Shown here in pieces: positions 8,636 to 15,863 of a stretch of DNA of 26,930 nt. The translations under genes were made by a program, and so were the position numbers. This stretch comes from CAYHHI01 sp964356335. Its GTDB lineage: Bacteria > Arandabacterota > Arandabacteria > Arandabacterales > Arandabacteraceae. Location: positions 1 through 26,930 of the forward strand of contig CAYHHI010000044.1 of assembly GCA_964356335.1 (NCBI GenBank), in the 5' to 3' direction. Position 1 is the first letter of the stretch. Each line of letters begins with the position of its first letter. Below the pieces are notes generated by a model. The model had not been told where the DNA came from and made no database searches. It was given only the letters and a program-made list of their open reading frames with translations.

Positions 8636-8664
8636 TTGACAATGGGTTTGATGTCTCATAGCAT
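8636..8664 (+). promoter_or_regulatory. Possible promoter for the small plus-strand genes
   Basis: A perfect TTGACA (8636-8641) is followed after 17 bp by TAGCAT (8659-8664, 4 of 6). It is divergent from the promoter at 8501-8528 and about 150 nt ahead of the 28-codon ORF. Confidence 0.42.
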
Positions 8665-8816
8665 GAGCGGGTATTTTATGTCTGCACTATAGTTCCGGGT
8701 GGTCGGGCCTTTTGGCGGAGCAGCAGCGAGATCTAGGCAAAACGACTGGGCGATGGGGCGGTTTTCGTTGAGAAGGTTTGTCCCCCGGCGTGAGCTTTTG
8801 ACTGAAAGGAGGTGAA

Positions 8817-8903
8817 ATGACTGACACAAGAGTGTGGGGCGGGTTTGCCGATCGGCATAAGATGTTAACAGTCGGACCGGAGGGTCGGTCTTGTGACGCC
8901 TAA
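8817..8903 (+). CDS. 28-residue small ORF with a strong ribosome site
   Basis: An ATG-to-TAA frame of 28 codons, beginning MTDTRVWGGFADRH. An almost ideal AAAGGAGGTGAA lies immediately before the ATG. It ends 24 nt before the start of the secreted protein at 8928, which has its own equally strong site. The peptide has no signal sequence or membrane segment and resembles no family I know. It could be a small protein or a leader peptide controlling the next gene. The ribosome site is the main evidence; amino-acid content alone is not convincing. Confidence 0.5.
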   Translation: MTDTRVWGGFADRHKMLTVGPEGRSCDA

Positions 8904-8927
8904 GTTCTATATCAAGGAGGTATGATA

Positions 8928-9332
8928 ATGTCGCGCGGAACAGGTCTCAGAGTTTGCATTCTGATCACAGCTGTCGTAGTGGGCTGGGTTTGTCAACTGA
9001 CTGCAGCCCAAGTCGTGCGAGAGCAGGGCTCATACACGTACACCCTAGACTGCTCTGTTAATAAGCCGGGGACTGGCACGCCCGTGGCCGGTGCATCAGT
9101 AAAGTTGACTATGTTTACGCCCACCGGGACCATCGCAGAGACTCGCACTACCGATGCCACCGGGCAGTGCCAGTTTATTGTAATTACTTCCCACAACCCC
9201 ATGGGCAAGAAACACATATTAACGACCGGGATGAATCCTAAATGTGCCCCCGGTGTGACGTCGTGGAAGTGCACTAGCGTCACCGAAACGAAGGTTGTGT
9301 ATTGCGGATGCACCAAAACAATCTTCGAGTAG
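8928..9332 (+). CDS. Small secreted beta-sandwich-like protein of unknown function
   Basis: A 134-residue product with an N-terminal signal peptide (hydrophobic ILITAVVVGWVC, likely cleavage near TAAQ at about 24-27). Next comes a domain with GTPVAGASVKLTMFTPTG and TTDATGQCQF, the pattern of transthyretin-like/carboxypeptidase-regulatory or bacterial Ig folds. Six cysteines remain in the mature part, including YCGC near the C-terminus, so disulfides are plausible. An ATG at 8922 directly abuts AAGGAGGT. The ATG at 8928 has the better spacing and was chosen. A 7-bp dyad (9325-9345) overlaps the stop codon. No specific function can be assigned; it is transcribed divergently from the phospholipase-like gene. 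Confidence 0.72.
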   Translation: MSRGTGLRVCILITAVVVGWVCQLTAAQVVREQGSYTYTLDCSVNKPGTGTPVAGASVKLTMFTPTGTIAETRTTDATGQCQFIVITSHNPMGKKHILTTGMNPKCAPGVTSWKCTSVTETKVVYCGCTKTIFE

Positions 9333-9680
9333 TGAGCGTACTCGATACTATCCGGCGCAGATAATAGTTCGGTACGTTGGATAGGGTTGGATGGCATTGA
9401 CAGGCAGCGATGAGCCATATCTTGCACTGGTCGAGAGCCAGGATATAGCCTTGGACATGTGGGCTTCACAGGGCCGTATTCCGGAACTGTGCCAGCACCA
9501 CCTGAGCTCAGGACGGTCCATGTTGCGGTAGTGGCAACGGGCCCTTATATGTCTCGGGCTGGCGGATTCTGCAAGGGTATCTCCCGTCAAAGTTGCCGGC
9601 GCCTATGGAGCTAGCATTGTGTTCAGTGGGCTCGGGAAGGCGCGTGATTCCGGAAGGCCGAGCGCGATACGCGCGTCGGC
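9333..9680. other. Intergenic stretch without a supported gene
   Basis: Lies between the 3' ends of the small secreted protein and the YkgJ-type gene. A 46-codon plus-strand frame (9391-9531) is open but lacks a ribosome site. Apart from the dyad across the preceding stop codon, no structure was recognised. Confidence 0.5.
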
Positions 9681-10220
9681 TCATTTATCTTCAGAAGACA
9701 AGGGCGTGACTTGTCTGTCGCCAATCTCCATCTTCACGCGTTCGTACACATTATAGACTATGGGACAGACCGAGCAGTTTGCGAATGCGAGGTCAAGCCT
9801 GAACACGAATCCCTTCCTGTGGAGACCTGGATATGATCGACAGGCATCAGGCCTGTCCGGATAGACTGTGCACGAGGTGTCGACCAGGAAGGGGCATGGC
9901 GTGATCTTGAAAGAGCACCCCCGGCCATTCTTATACTCGACAAGGTATTCCAGCATGAAATCTTCTCTTGGCATCTTCAGGCGGCGAGCGAGGCGGTCGA
10001 TGTCTTCAGCCTTCAGCAAGGGCCGGAACACCTTACAGCAATTTCCGCATTCCTTACATTCAATCTGTTCGGATACCGCCCTGTAGTGTCTATGAACGAC
10101 GGCATCGATTTCTTCGATCGTCAGATCACACTCTTTGAGCCAACACCGATACCGTCTGTCGTCAGCCTCTTGCTGCCGCGTCAACTCTTCGATTCTATTG
10201 ATGTCGGTCTCTATCTTCAT
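9681..10220 (-). CDS. YkgJ family CxxCxxCC metal-binding protein
   Basis: A 179-residue cytoplasmic protein of the zinc/iron-chelating cysteine-cluster family. The defining motif is C55-x2-C58-x2-C61-C62 in CKECGNCC. Further cysteines follow in GCSF (102), TPCPFL (109), SCTVYPDRPDACRSYP (117 and 127) and NCSVC (149 and 152). This spread, including the YPxRPxxCRxYP element, is what family members show. An AAGGA site lies 8 nt before the ATG. The family's biochemical role is poorly defined; metal chelation is the only safe statement. It has no clear functional link to its neighbours, though read-through from the upstream secreted-protein operon is possible if its terminator is leaky. Confidence 0.9.
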   Translation of the reverse strand: MKIETDINRIEELTRQQEADDRRYRCWLKECDLTIEEIDAVVHRHYRAVSEQIECKECGNCCKVFRPLLKAEDIDRLARRLKMPREDFMLEYLVEYKNGRGCSFKITPCPFLVDTSCTVYPDRPDACRSYPGLHRKGFVFRLDLAFANCSVCPIVYNVYERVKMEIGDRQVTPLSSEDK

Positions 10221-10349
10221 GTTCGCATTCCTTGAGCCTGACTACGGCGCACCCCGGTGATTTCGGCGACACCAAGAAAAACCTTCTCACACGATAGTAA
10301 TACTCCTTTAAGATGGGCGACACAACACCCAATTATCGGCGTCGAATGA

Positions 10350-10365
10350 TGAATCAATGAATCAA
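10350..10365. repeat. Tandem duplication of an octamer
   Basis: TGAATCAA occurs twice head to tail (10350-10357 and 10358-10365), about 130 nt upstream of the YkgJ-type gene. No good promoter pair could be aligned with it. Confidence 0.35.
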
Positions 10366-10404
10366 GGAGTGTGTCCCTGTAATCCTGTAGTCTAAACAAG
10401 GCTG

Positions 10405-10422
10405 AACTCCCGACCGGGAGTT
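10405..10422. promoter_or_regulatory. Near-perfect palindrome upstream of the YkgJ-type gene
   Basis: AACTCCCG and CGGGAGTT are separated by only 2 nt (AC), an 18-nt dyad. On the plus strand TTCCTT follows, on the minus strand CAGCC, so it is a poor terminator for the minus-strand genes. The two-base spacer suits an operator better than an RNA hairpin. Confidence 0.35.
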
Positions 10423-10516
10423 TTCCTTCGGTTGTGACTGGCTCCTCGGGCAGGTGTCCCAGAGCGCGGTGATGTGGGATTACGTCAGGAAGACCTCCGG
10501 ATGCCTGAAATGCCAA

Positions 10517-10552
10517 GAGGCTCAGGGTCGCCACCTGGAAACCATGAGCCTC
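10517..10552 (-). terminator. Probable terminator of the secreted-protease-like operon
   Basis: GAGGCTCA (10517-10524) and TGAGCCTC (10545-10552) form a perfect 8-bp stem beginning 17 nt past the stop codon of the 1290-residue protein. On the minus strand TTGGCATTTC follows, a weak T-rich tail. Confidence 0.5.
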
Positions 10553-10568
10553 ACGGGGTCATCTGATC

Positions 10569-13500
10569 CTATCGCTCTATCACAAACTTCTGCGACGTGT
10601 TTCTCTCAGGTGAGCTCAGCCTCAGGAAGTAGACGCCTGGGGCGACACGGCCGCCATTGGTGCTTCGGAGATCCCACTCGAACGAGTGGATGCCCGGCTC
10701 CGTACGTCCCTTGAGAACCCCCTTTACCAATCTGCCTCGTACGTCGAACACGTCCACACTGACTTCCGTCTGATGCGGCACCGAGAACCTGCCTATTAGG
10801 CGATGACCCGAAACCGGGGTCTGGCTTGTCACCCGCAGGGAAAACACAGGGGTTGATCGGACACCTGCGCCTGCGGCAGGAGTGACATAGAAGCCACGAA
10901 GGTGTAACAGCCATGCCGTACCGTCCGCGAGATCAGATTGGGACGGCTTGAAGTCAAGATCCAGCTGATCACCCGGCGCCAGGCGATATGACCATTCCCC
11001 GTTCGCGTCCTGGCCTCCCGTGCCGCCAGGGACGTACTCAACCCTCGCGGGGCTCAGCGCAGCCTGCGCTAGAACATACGGTTGAGGATCAGGTGCAATG
11101 CTGATGCAGTCGACTTGATGCTCGCTGTGCCAGATGAGACGCATTGTCAGAGGGTCTTTGGGGGCCTCAATATTTACTACTCTCACTGCCATCGTGGACA
11201 TGAACTGACGGGGAGACAGCACGATCGAAGACAGAGTATCCGATCCCGAGACGAACTGCGCCCTGCCGTCGAAGGCCAGCTCGAGGCCCACTGATGATTT
11301 GCTGTCCGGCTCAATCGGCTGCTCGGGCGGGTTCTTCATTATGCCGACGACCAGAACGACCGCTTCCTTGGCCTCAGTCGGGGGGAACGTGATCGTAGCC
11401 TCCGTGCCGCTTTTGCCCACAAACGCCTGCTGATCAGACTGCCTGATTACCTCGAGAATACCCTTGCCACCTTCTGTGGCACTAACAGGCGGCACGATCG
11501 TGTCCAGTCTGAACAGGCCACCATCCGAGCTGGCCACGACGCCCGCAGCATTAGGAAGCGGAGAGATCTCTGCAGCATAGAAGTATGTGGTGTCCGGTTC
11601 CACCTCATTGATCCTGAAGCTGACTGTGTTACCCTCGATTAGTCTGCAGTCCCTGATGATCAGATAGTCATCGACGGGCTGCCTGACACCATTTCGAGGC
11701 TTGAGCACGCTATTGACCAATGAGAATCCCTTGTCATTCCAGACGTACAGGTGCGGACACGGCCCCCCAGTTGTCCCTTGGATCGTGAACAGGCTGTCAC
11801 TAGAGCACGTGCATGCATAGGCAGGAACCCACAGACTGTCGGCAAGTCGCAGGGTATCAACGTCAGTGATAACCCGGATGCGGCAATGTGCTGAAGACAC
11901 GGAACCCAAGGTCCATTCATACGCTGTCCCCGATGCATCGACTGAGTCAGCAATCGTCTCCCATGTTGAGCCGCTATTGAGGGACAGATAAAGCGCGTGC
12001 TTCCTGAGCCGCTCATTACTGGCAGCGTTGTAGCAGGTTCTCCATTGGATCGTGTGGGTACTACCGATCAACCAGGTCTCGCCACCGTCAGGGGCTATTA
12101 CGTCGCAGGAAATCTTGCCGCTGCCGCAGAGGTAGCCTGGGATCCTGACGTACCCACCCAGAACCCCTACGCTTCGTGCATAATCGAACAGCCAAGACCT
12201 AGTCTGGGCCTCCTTCACGGCCTCCCACACGATATTCGCTACGGGAGTTCCCGGTGCCGCCTCAGCTCTCTTGTCGAGGAGTATCTGCGCGAACTCTTCA
12301 TGCTGGAAATCCCAGCCGCCGCTCAGATGTCCCACAAAAGCAGCTGCCATAGTCTTCTGTGGGTCGTTGGAAATCAAGACACTGGAAATAGCCTCGGCCT
12401 CGTCGATGTACTCGTAGGGCGATGCCGTGAAGCAGCCCGGTATCCAGCCCACAAAGCGCTGCTTGGTTTTCAGACTATCAGTATTATAAAGAGTCACGAA
12501 GTACCCTGGCCACACGTTTGTATTTGCCCAGTAGCCCAAACCCCAGAGCTCCAAGACGCCAGCATTGATCGCCTGCGCACCGGCAACCTTCCTATCCGAA
12601 TAGATTGGGTAGTCGCTTTCCTTCAGCATCGGCCTCAGCAGGTACCCTTTGGGAGCGTAGGCATCCTCGACCTCATCCATTATTTCCACGGCCCTCTGAT
12701 AGCCTCCGGCCTCCAGGTCTCCGGCAAGTGTAATCAGATGGAAGTCGCCGTCAACGTTGACACCGTTGTTGAAATCTTGAGCTGCCTCCACGCATCGCTC
12801 GACTTCCTCAAGCGTCTCTGCCGGAATCCTGGTCACCGGACCTTCGGGCCGTCCGTCGCCATTCGTATCCGTGATATCGAAATCGCTATGGCACCAGGTT
12901 CGATTGCAGCGCTCATACTCATCAGCGAAACGCTTGTGGCTTACTGTGGCAGGCCAGGAGTCCCCAACAATTGTCAGTAGGGGGTCCTCGGGGTATAAGC
13001 GTGGGCAACGATGGGCCGGGGGCATAGTGTCGCAGGCAGCGTGATGGTCCGCGTTGGCCTGCACAACAGCAGCGTAAGTCGTTGTCGCATCCGCAGGGTT
13101 ACTGGACCCCACAAAGGACCTGACCTTAAGCCCCTGCCCAACGACATGGTTCCTGACCGGCGCGATGAAATTGCTCACAGAGCTATAGATGACCACATCT
13201 GCGCAGAGACTATCGGAAGGGAGCGGCGGATTGTTCGACGGCATATTCGCAGAGGATGACCGCTGTGTGTCGAACGGAACCATCTGGCCATCTACCCATT
13301 CCATAAGCGGGCCAAGGGGTGGCAAGACTTCATCCTCTTTGTACTCCTGCTTCGGATTGGCAACCCAGGCATCCCAATCGTCCGGCTGACTGCCGGGCAA
13401 GAGCAGGGGGGTACGGGAGTGGATGCCGTTCCCGTCGCGCTCTACTACGTCATAGAAAGCATACCGCCCGCCAACCTCTGTCCAGTACTTCTGATCAATT

Positions 13501-14441
13501 CCGTACCCACCATCTGCGGGTACCACGGCCAGTATGTCAGGGTCCCCATTCCTATCTTGATATCCACGTACCAGGAAGTCTCTGGATCCCCTCTCCGAGG
13601 ACGTTCGCCACCAAACGATATCGCCGAAGGCCCCGGCTTGAACGAAAGTGGTGGCCTCCTCATTGCAGCCTCGGTTGCAATCGAGTTGGTTCTTTTCATT
13701 GCCCCAAGCCTTCAGGCCAGAGACGTTCCAACGTAGTGCATCATCGACCTGGTTTCCATACCACGGATCACCACAACCCAGGCGCGTCCAAACGGTCTTC
13801 ACGTTGCTGCAGGCAACCTCTGCGGTGGGTTCAAAGTCATAGCCAATGAAGGTCGAGGGGTTCCACGCAGCCGTGGTAGCTGCAGAGTAGCAGTAGTCCC
13901 CATAGACTATGGCATCGGTCTCGAGACTGTCACTAAGATAGGTCTGTATCCCCAAGCTGGTGATGACGACGCAATACGCCATTCCGACGCTGTCCTCCAC
14001 GTTGGTCCAGGTGACCTCCCACCCGTCGTAGTCGTGGGTGTAGTAGTAGTTGAGCGCCGCACTTCTGGCGGCATCACTTTGATAGTATTCGACAGCGAAT
14101 CCTGGTGCCTCTCCGCCGTGCGTGCTGATAAGAGCCACTCGCTTCGCGCTCAGATCCTCCTCTATACCAAGGAGTGTGATGTCTGGCGAGTTTGTGAGCT
14201 CGTATTCCCTCCGCAGGACAAGCTCGCCAGGTTGGTTCCCGATACCCCAGTAGGAAAAGGCAGATTGCACAGCGCCCTCGACATCGTCGCCGCATCGCCT
14301 GGACTCCCAGGCGCGCCAGAAGCCGACGAAACCGGCAGTCGACTCCACGTCACAACCACATTGCGCATCAGGGGGAGAGAGCGCGACGAAGCCCGGTAAC
14401 ACAAGTGCCAAGGCCACGGGAATTAGAATTCTCGTCATCAT
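10569..14441 (-). CDS. Large secreted protein with two caspase/gingipain-like segments and a FlgD-like sorting module
   Basis: A 1290-residue exported protein with a signal peptide of about 1-27. Near the N-terminus, VALISTHGG (H108) and AIVYGDYCYSA (C184) are each a hydrophobic strand followed by the His-Gly or Cys of clan CD peptidases. Residues about 412-765 look like a peptidase C25 (gingipain) domain: ADVVIYSS, LLTIVGDS (about 489-495), VTRIPAET (about 536-543) and GCFTASP with C670. The expected GHG is WGLGYW, so the catalytic histidine is replaced by L635. L635 and C670 are 35 apart; the gingipain RgpB pair is about 33 apart. Beyond lie an Ig-like segment (GGETWLIGSTHTIQW, about 786-800) and a C-terminal module with VDVFDVRGRL and GVYFLRL, ending KFVIER. 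The ATG overlaps the upstream stop codon (ATGA). The N-terminal assignment is less certain than the C25 one. Confidence 0.78.
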   Translation of the reverse strand: MMTRILIPVALALVLPGFVALSPPDAQCGCDVESTAGFVGFWRAWESRRCGDDVEGAVQSAFSYWGIGNQPGELVLRREYELTNSPDITLLGIEEDLSAKRVALISTHGGEAPGFAVEYYQSDAARSAALNYYYTHDYDGWEVTWTNVEDSVGMAYCVVITSLGIQTYLSDSLETDAIVYGDYCYSAATTAAWNPSTFIGYDFEPTAEVACSNVKTVWTRLGCGDPWYGNQVDDALRWNVSGLKAWGNEKNQLDCNRGCNEEATTFVQAGAFGDIVWWRTSSERGSRDFLVRGYQDRNGDPDILAVVPADGGYGIDQKYWTEVGGRYAFYDVVERDGNGIHSRTPLLLPGSQPDDWDAWVANPKQEYKEDEVLPPLGPLMEWVDGQMVPFDTQRSSSANMPSNNPPLPSDSLCADVVIYSSVSNFIAPVRNHVVGQGLKVRSFVGSSNPADATTTYAAVVQANADHHAACDTMPPAHRCPRLYPEDPLLTIVGDSWPATVSHKRFADEYERCNRTWCHSDFDITDTNGDGRPEGPVTRIPAETLEEVERCVEAAQDFNNGVNVDGDFHLITLAGDLEAGGYQRAVEIMDEVEDAYAPKGYLLRPMLKESDYPIYSDRKVAGAQAINAGVLELWGLGYWANTNVWPGYFVTLYNTDSLKTKQRFVGWIPGCFTASPYEYIDEAEAISSVLISNDPQKTMAAAFVGHLSGGWDFQHEEFAQILLDKRAEAAPGTPVANIVWEAVKEAQTRSWLFDYARSVGVLGGYVRIPGYLCGSGKISCDVIAPDGGETWLIGSTHTIQWRTCYNAASNERLRKHALYLSLNSGSTWETIADSVDASGTAYEWTLGSVSSAHCRIRVITDVDTLRLADSLWVPAYACTCSSDSLFTIQGTTGGPCPHLYVWNDKGFSLVNSVLKPRNGVRQPVDDYLIIRDCRLIEGNTVSFRINEVEPDTTYFYAAEISPLPNAAGVVASSDGGLFRLDTIVPPVSATEGGKGILEVIRQSDQQAFVGKSGTEATITFPPTEAKEAVVLVVGIMKNPPEQPIEPDSKSSVGLELAFDGRAQFVSGSDTLSSIVLSPRQFMSTMAVRVVNIEAPKDPLTMRLIWHSEHQVDCISIAPDPQPYVLAQAALSPARVEYVPGGTGGQDANGEWSYRLAPGDQLDLDFKPSQSDLADGTAWLLHLRGFYVTPAAGAGVRSTPVFSLRVTSQTPVSGHRLIGRFSVPHQTEVSVDVFDVRGRLVKGVLKGRTEPGIHSFEWDLRSTNGGRVAPGVYFLRLSSPERNTSQKFVIER

Positions 14442-15277
14442 TTCGCCTCACCTCTTCTGACAGCGATTATGGCCTCCATCTCCTTGTCGTGAAGTGGCCC
14501 TTTTGCGCTCTCTCCCTTCTCGGCCGCTTCGATCTGCGAGAGCGCCTTCTCGACAGCCTTGCCCACCAGGGTAAGGCCGCCAGGAGCCAGCACGATCATC
14601 ACCGGACCAGGGTCATTGCCCAGATCCATGGCGAGCGTGCTGAGGAACTCACTGGCACGTTTCTCTGTCAACGTCCATGGCCGCCCGCGCAATGAATCCG
14701 GTGGAGGAGGTGTACTGCCGAAGAGGAAGGAGCCCGTACCAGGCAGCCCCGCCCACTTGAATGAGATTTCGGAATAGCCAGCCGTGGGTTCTACTGAAGG
14801 GTCTATCAGGGATCTGTCAAGGGAGTCGAGCACGGCCTGGGATGCAAGCTTCCCGGACCCCGAAGTCTCCCGCACTCTCCAGTAAACTCGCCTGGCTGTC
14901 AGCTCCACTTTCCTCGTTTCCTGGTGGTACTGATCGACAGCCTCATGCCAGGTTGTACCCTTTTGAACAAGATCAAGCACGTAGGGTACCTTGCCATAGA
15001 TCTCTTCCAGGCGGGTTTCTGAAAGAGTGAAGGGGGGTATCCGTCTTGGTAACACGGGGATTCCTTCTATCCTCAGGGTGTCTCCCGCCGCCCAAGTGCA
15101 GACGACCTCTCCGTGAAACTCGTGGCCTGCCACGAACAGGTAGTTGCCCGGAGCGATCTTGATGGTGCAGGGCGACTGCAGCGCAGTCTCCTTGTCGGCA
15201 CAGGATACGCCCCCGAGCAGCAGGCCCAGCGTCACCAAGAAGAAGCACGCAACAAAAACCATGACTCGCTGTCCCAT
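14438..15277 (-). CDS. Exported protein of unknown function, possible lipoprotein, coupled to the protease-like gene
   Basis: A 279-residue product with an N-terminal hydrophobic segment (VMVFVACFFLVTLGLLLGG) followed by VSC. The cysteine could be lipidated, but glycine at -3 is not a canonical lipobox, so simple secretion is also possible. The remainder is soluble, with a helical, charged C-terminal end (about 255-279). No family was recognised. Its stop overlaps the start of the 1290-residue protein by 4 nt (ATGA), implying translational coupling and a shared process such as presenting, inhibiting or anchoring that protein. An ATG at 15283 lies 1 nt from AAGGAGGT; ATG at 15277 has normal spacing and was chosen. 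Confidence 0.78.
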   Translation of the reverse strand: MGQRVMVFVACFFLVTLGLLLGGVSCADKETALQSPCTIKIAPGNYLFVAGHEFHGEVVCTWAAGDTLRIEGIPVLPRRIPPFTLSETRLEEIYGKVPYVLDLVQKGTTWHEAVDQYHQETRKVELTARRVYWRVRETSGSGKLASQAVLDSLDRSLIDPSVEPTAGYSEISFKWAGLPGTGSFLFGSTPPPPDSLRGRPWTLTEKRASEFLSTLAMDLGNDPGPVMIVLAPGGLTLVGKAVEKALSQIEAAEKGESAKGPLHDKEMEAIIAVRRGEAK

Positions 15278-15510
15278 GGTCATACCTCCTTCGGCACTAG
15301 CACGTTGCCAGTCCCAAGCTTCGGAAGATAGAGGAATTTGAACTGCTCGTCTCGAAGGCCGCCGCCTGGGGCGGTGACCGCGGCACTGATACTAACCAGG
15401 ACCAAGCCAACCACAGGAATGGACAGTGAAAACCTCACGCATGCACATCCTGACTAGTGTGGAAACAGAGTCTCAGGTAACCCAGTGGACACTTCTCGCT
15501 CGCGGTGCCA

Positions 15511-15539
15511 ATTCTGCGGGCAGCGACAGAGAGTGTCAA
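15511..15539 (-). promoter_or_regulatory. Possible promoter for the two-gene secreted operon
   Basis: On the minus strand a perfect TTGACA (15534-15539) is followed after 17 bp by CAGAAT (15511-15516, 4 of 6). It would give a leader of about 225 nt before the ATG at 15277. The rest of 15284-15765 holds no recognisable gene. Confidence 0.4.
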
Positions 15540-15765
15540 GCTAAAACTACCATCACTGAGCGGAGCTGCAAGAGCCGTGCGATGCGCGCTCTTTGCGCGG
15601 CCCCTTTGGCAGATCCTCCAAGGTGCGCGTCAACGGCGTGGCACCTGCTTCATTAGGTCCGGGGCGGCACGGCTCAGGTCTCCAAAAGCACTGGCTCCCC
15701 GTACGGGACTCGAACTCTGCGGAAAGGGCCGGGCCGGCGAAGTGATCCTGTCAGGAAAGCAGAGC

Positions 15766-15837
15766 GCGGTGGCGGAGATGCTGAACGCCATCTATGAAGC
15801 CGACTTTCTGGACTTCTGTTAAGGCTTTCGCCTGGGG
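15766..15837 (+). pseudogene. Fossil fragment of a group II intron reverse transcriptase
   Basis: The plus strand encodes AVAEMLNAIYEADFLDFC, then TAA (15820-15822), then GFRLG. Group II intron-encoded reverse transcriptases carry a conserved block of the form AVxxxLNAIYExDFLDxSYGFRPGR. The stop falls exactly where the family has tyrosine, a one-base change from TAC or TAT. Only about 24 codons are recognisable. The upstream finger region and everything after GFR are absent, and the tolC-like gene end follows within 30 nt. This is a relic, not an active element. The open frame running in from 15505 is not otherwise reverse-transcriptase-like. Confidence 0.6.
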
Positions 15838-15863
15838 GCGTGGCGATCTCAGGCCTGGTGCCT

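Noticed and set aside
9391..9531. 46-codon plus-strand frame starting MALTGSDEPYLALV
   Set aside because: No ribosome site, no promoter with an acceptable spacer, and no family resemblance.
10217..10534. 105-codon minus-strand frame overlapping the YkgJ-type start by 4 nt
   Set aside because: It starts with GTG lacking a ribosome site and lies across the probable terminator stem and an 18-nt palindrome. The product resembles nothing; the ATGA overlap alone is not enough.
15571..15603. Resemblance of AGAGCCGTGCGATG to group II intron domain V
   Set aside because: The 3' half of the domain does not pair correctly, and it lies upstream instead of downstream of the reverse-transcriptase fossil.
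15692..15720. tRNA 3'-end-like string on the minus strand (TTCGAGT followed by CCCGT and ending in CCA)
   Set aside because: The T-stem pairs at only about two of five positions and no matching 5' acceptor strand exists upstream.
15505..15822. 105-codon plus-strand frame as a complete gene
   Set aside because: Only its last 18 codons have recognisable protein similarity, and that continues past the stop codon; the earlier part is not protein-like and has no ribosome site.
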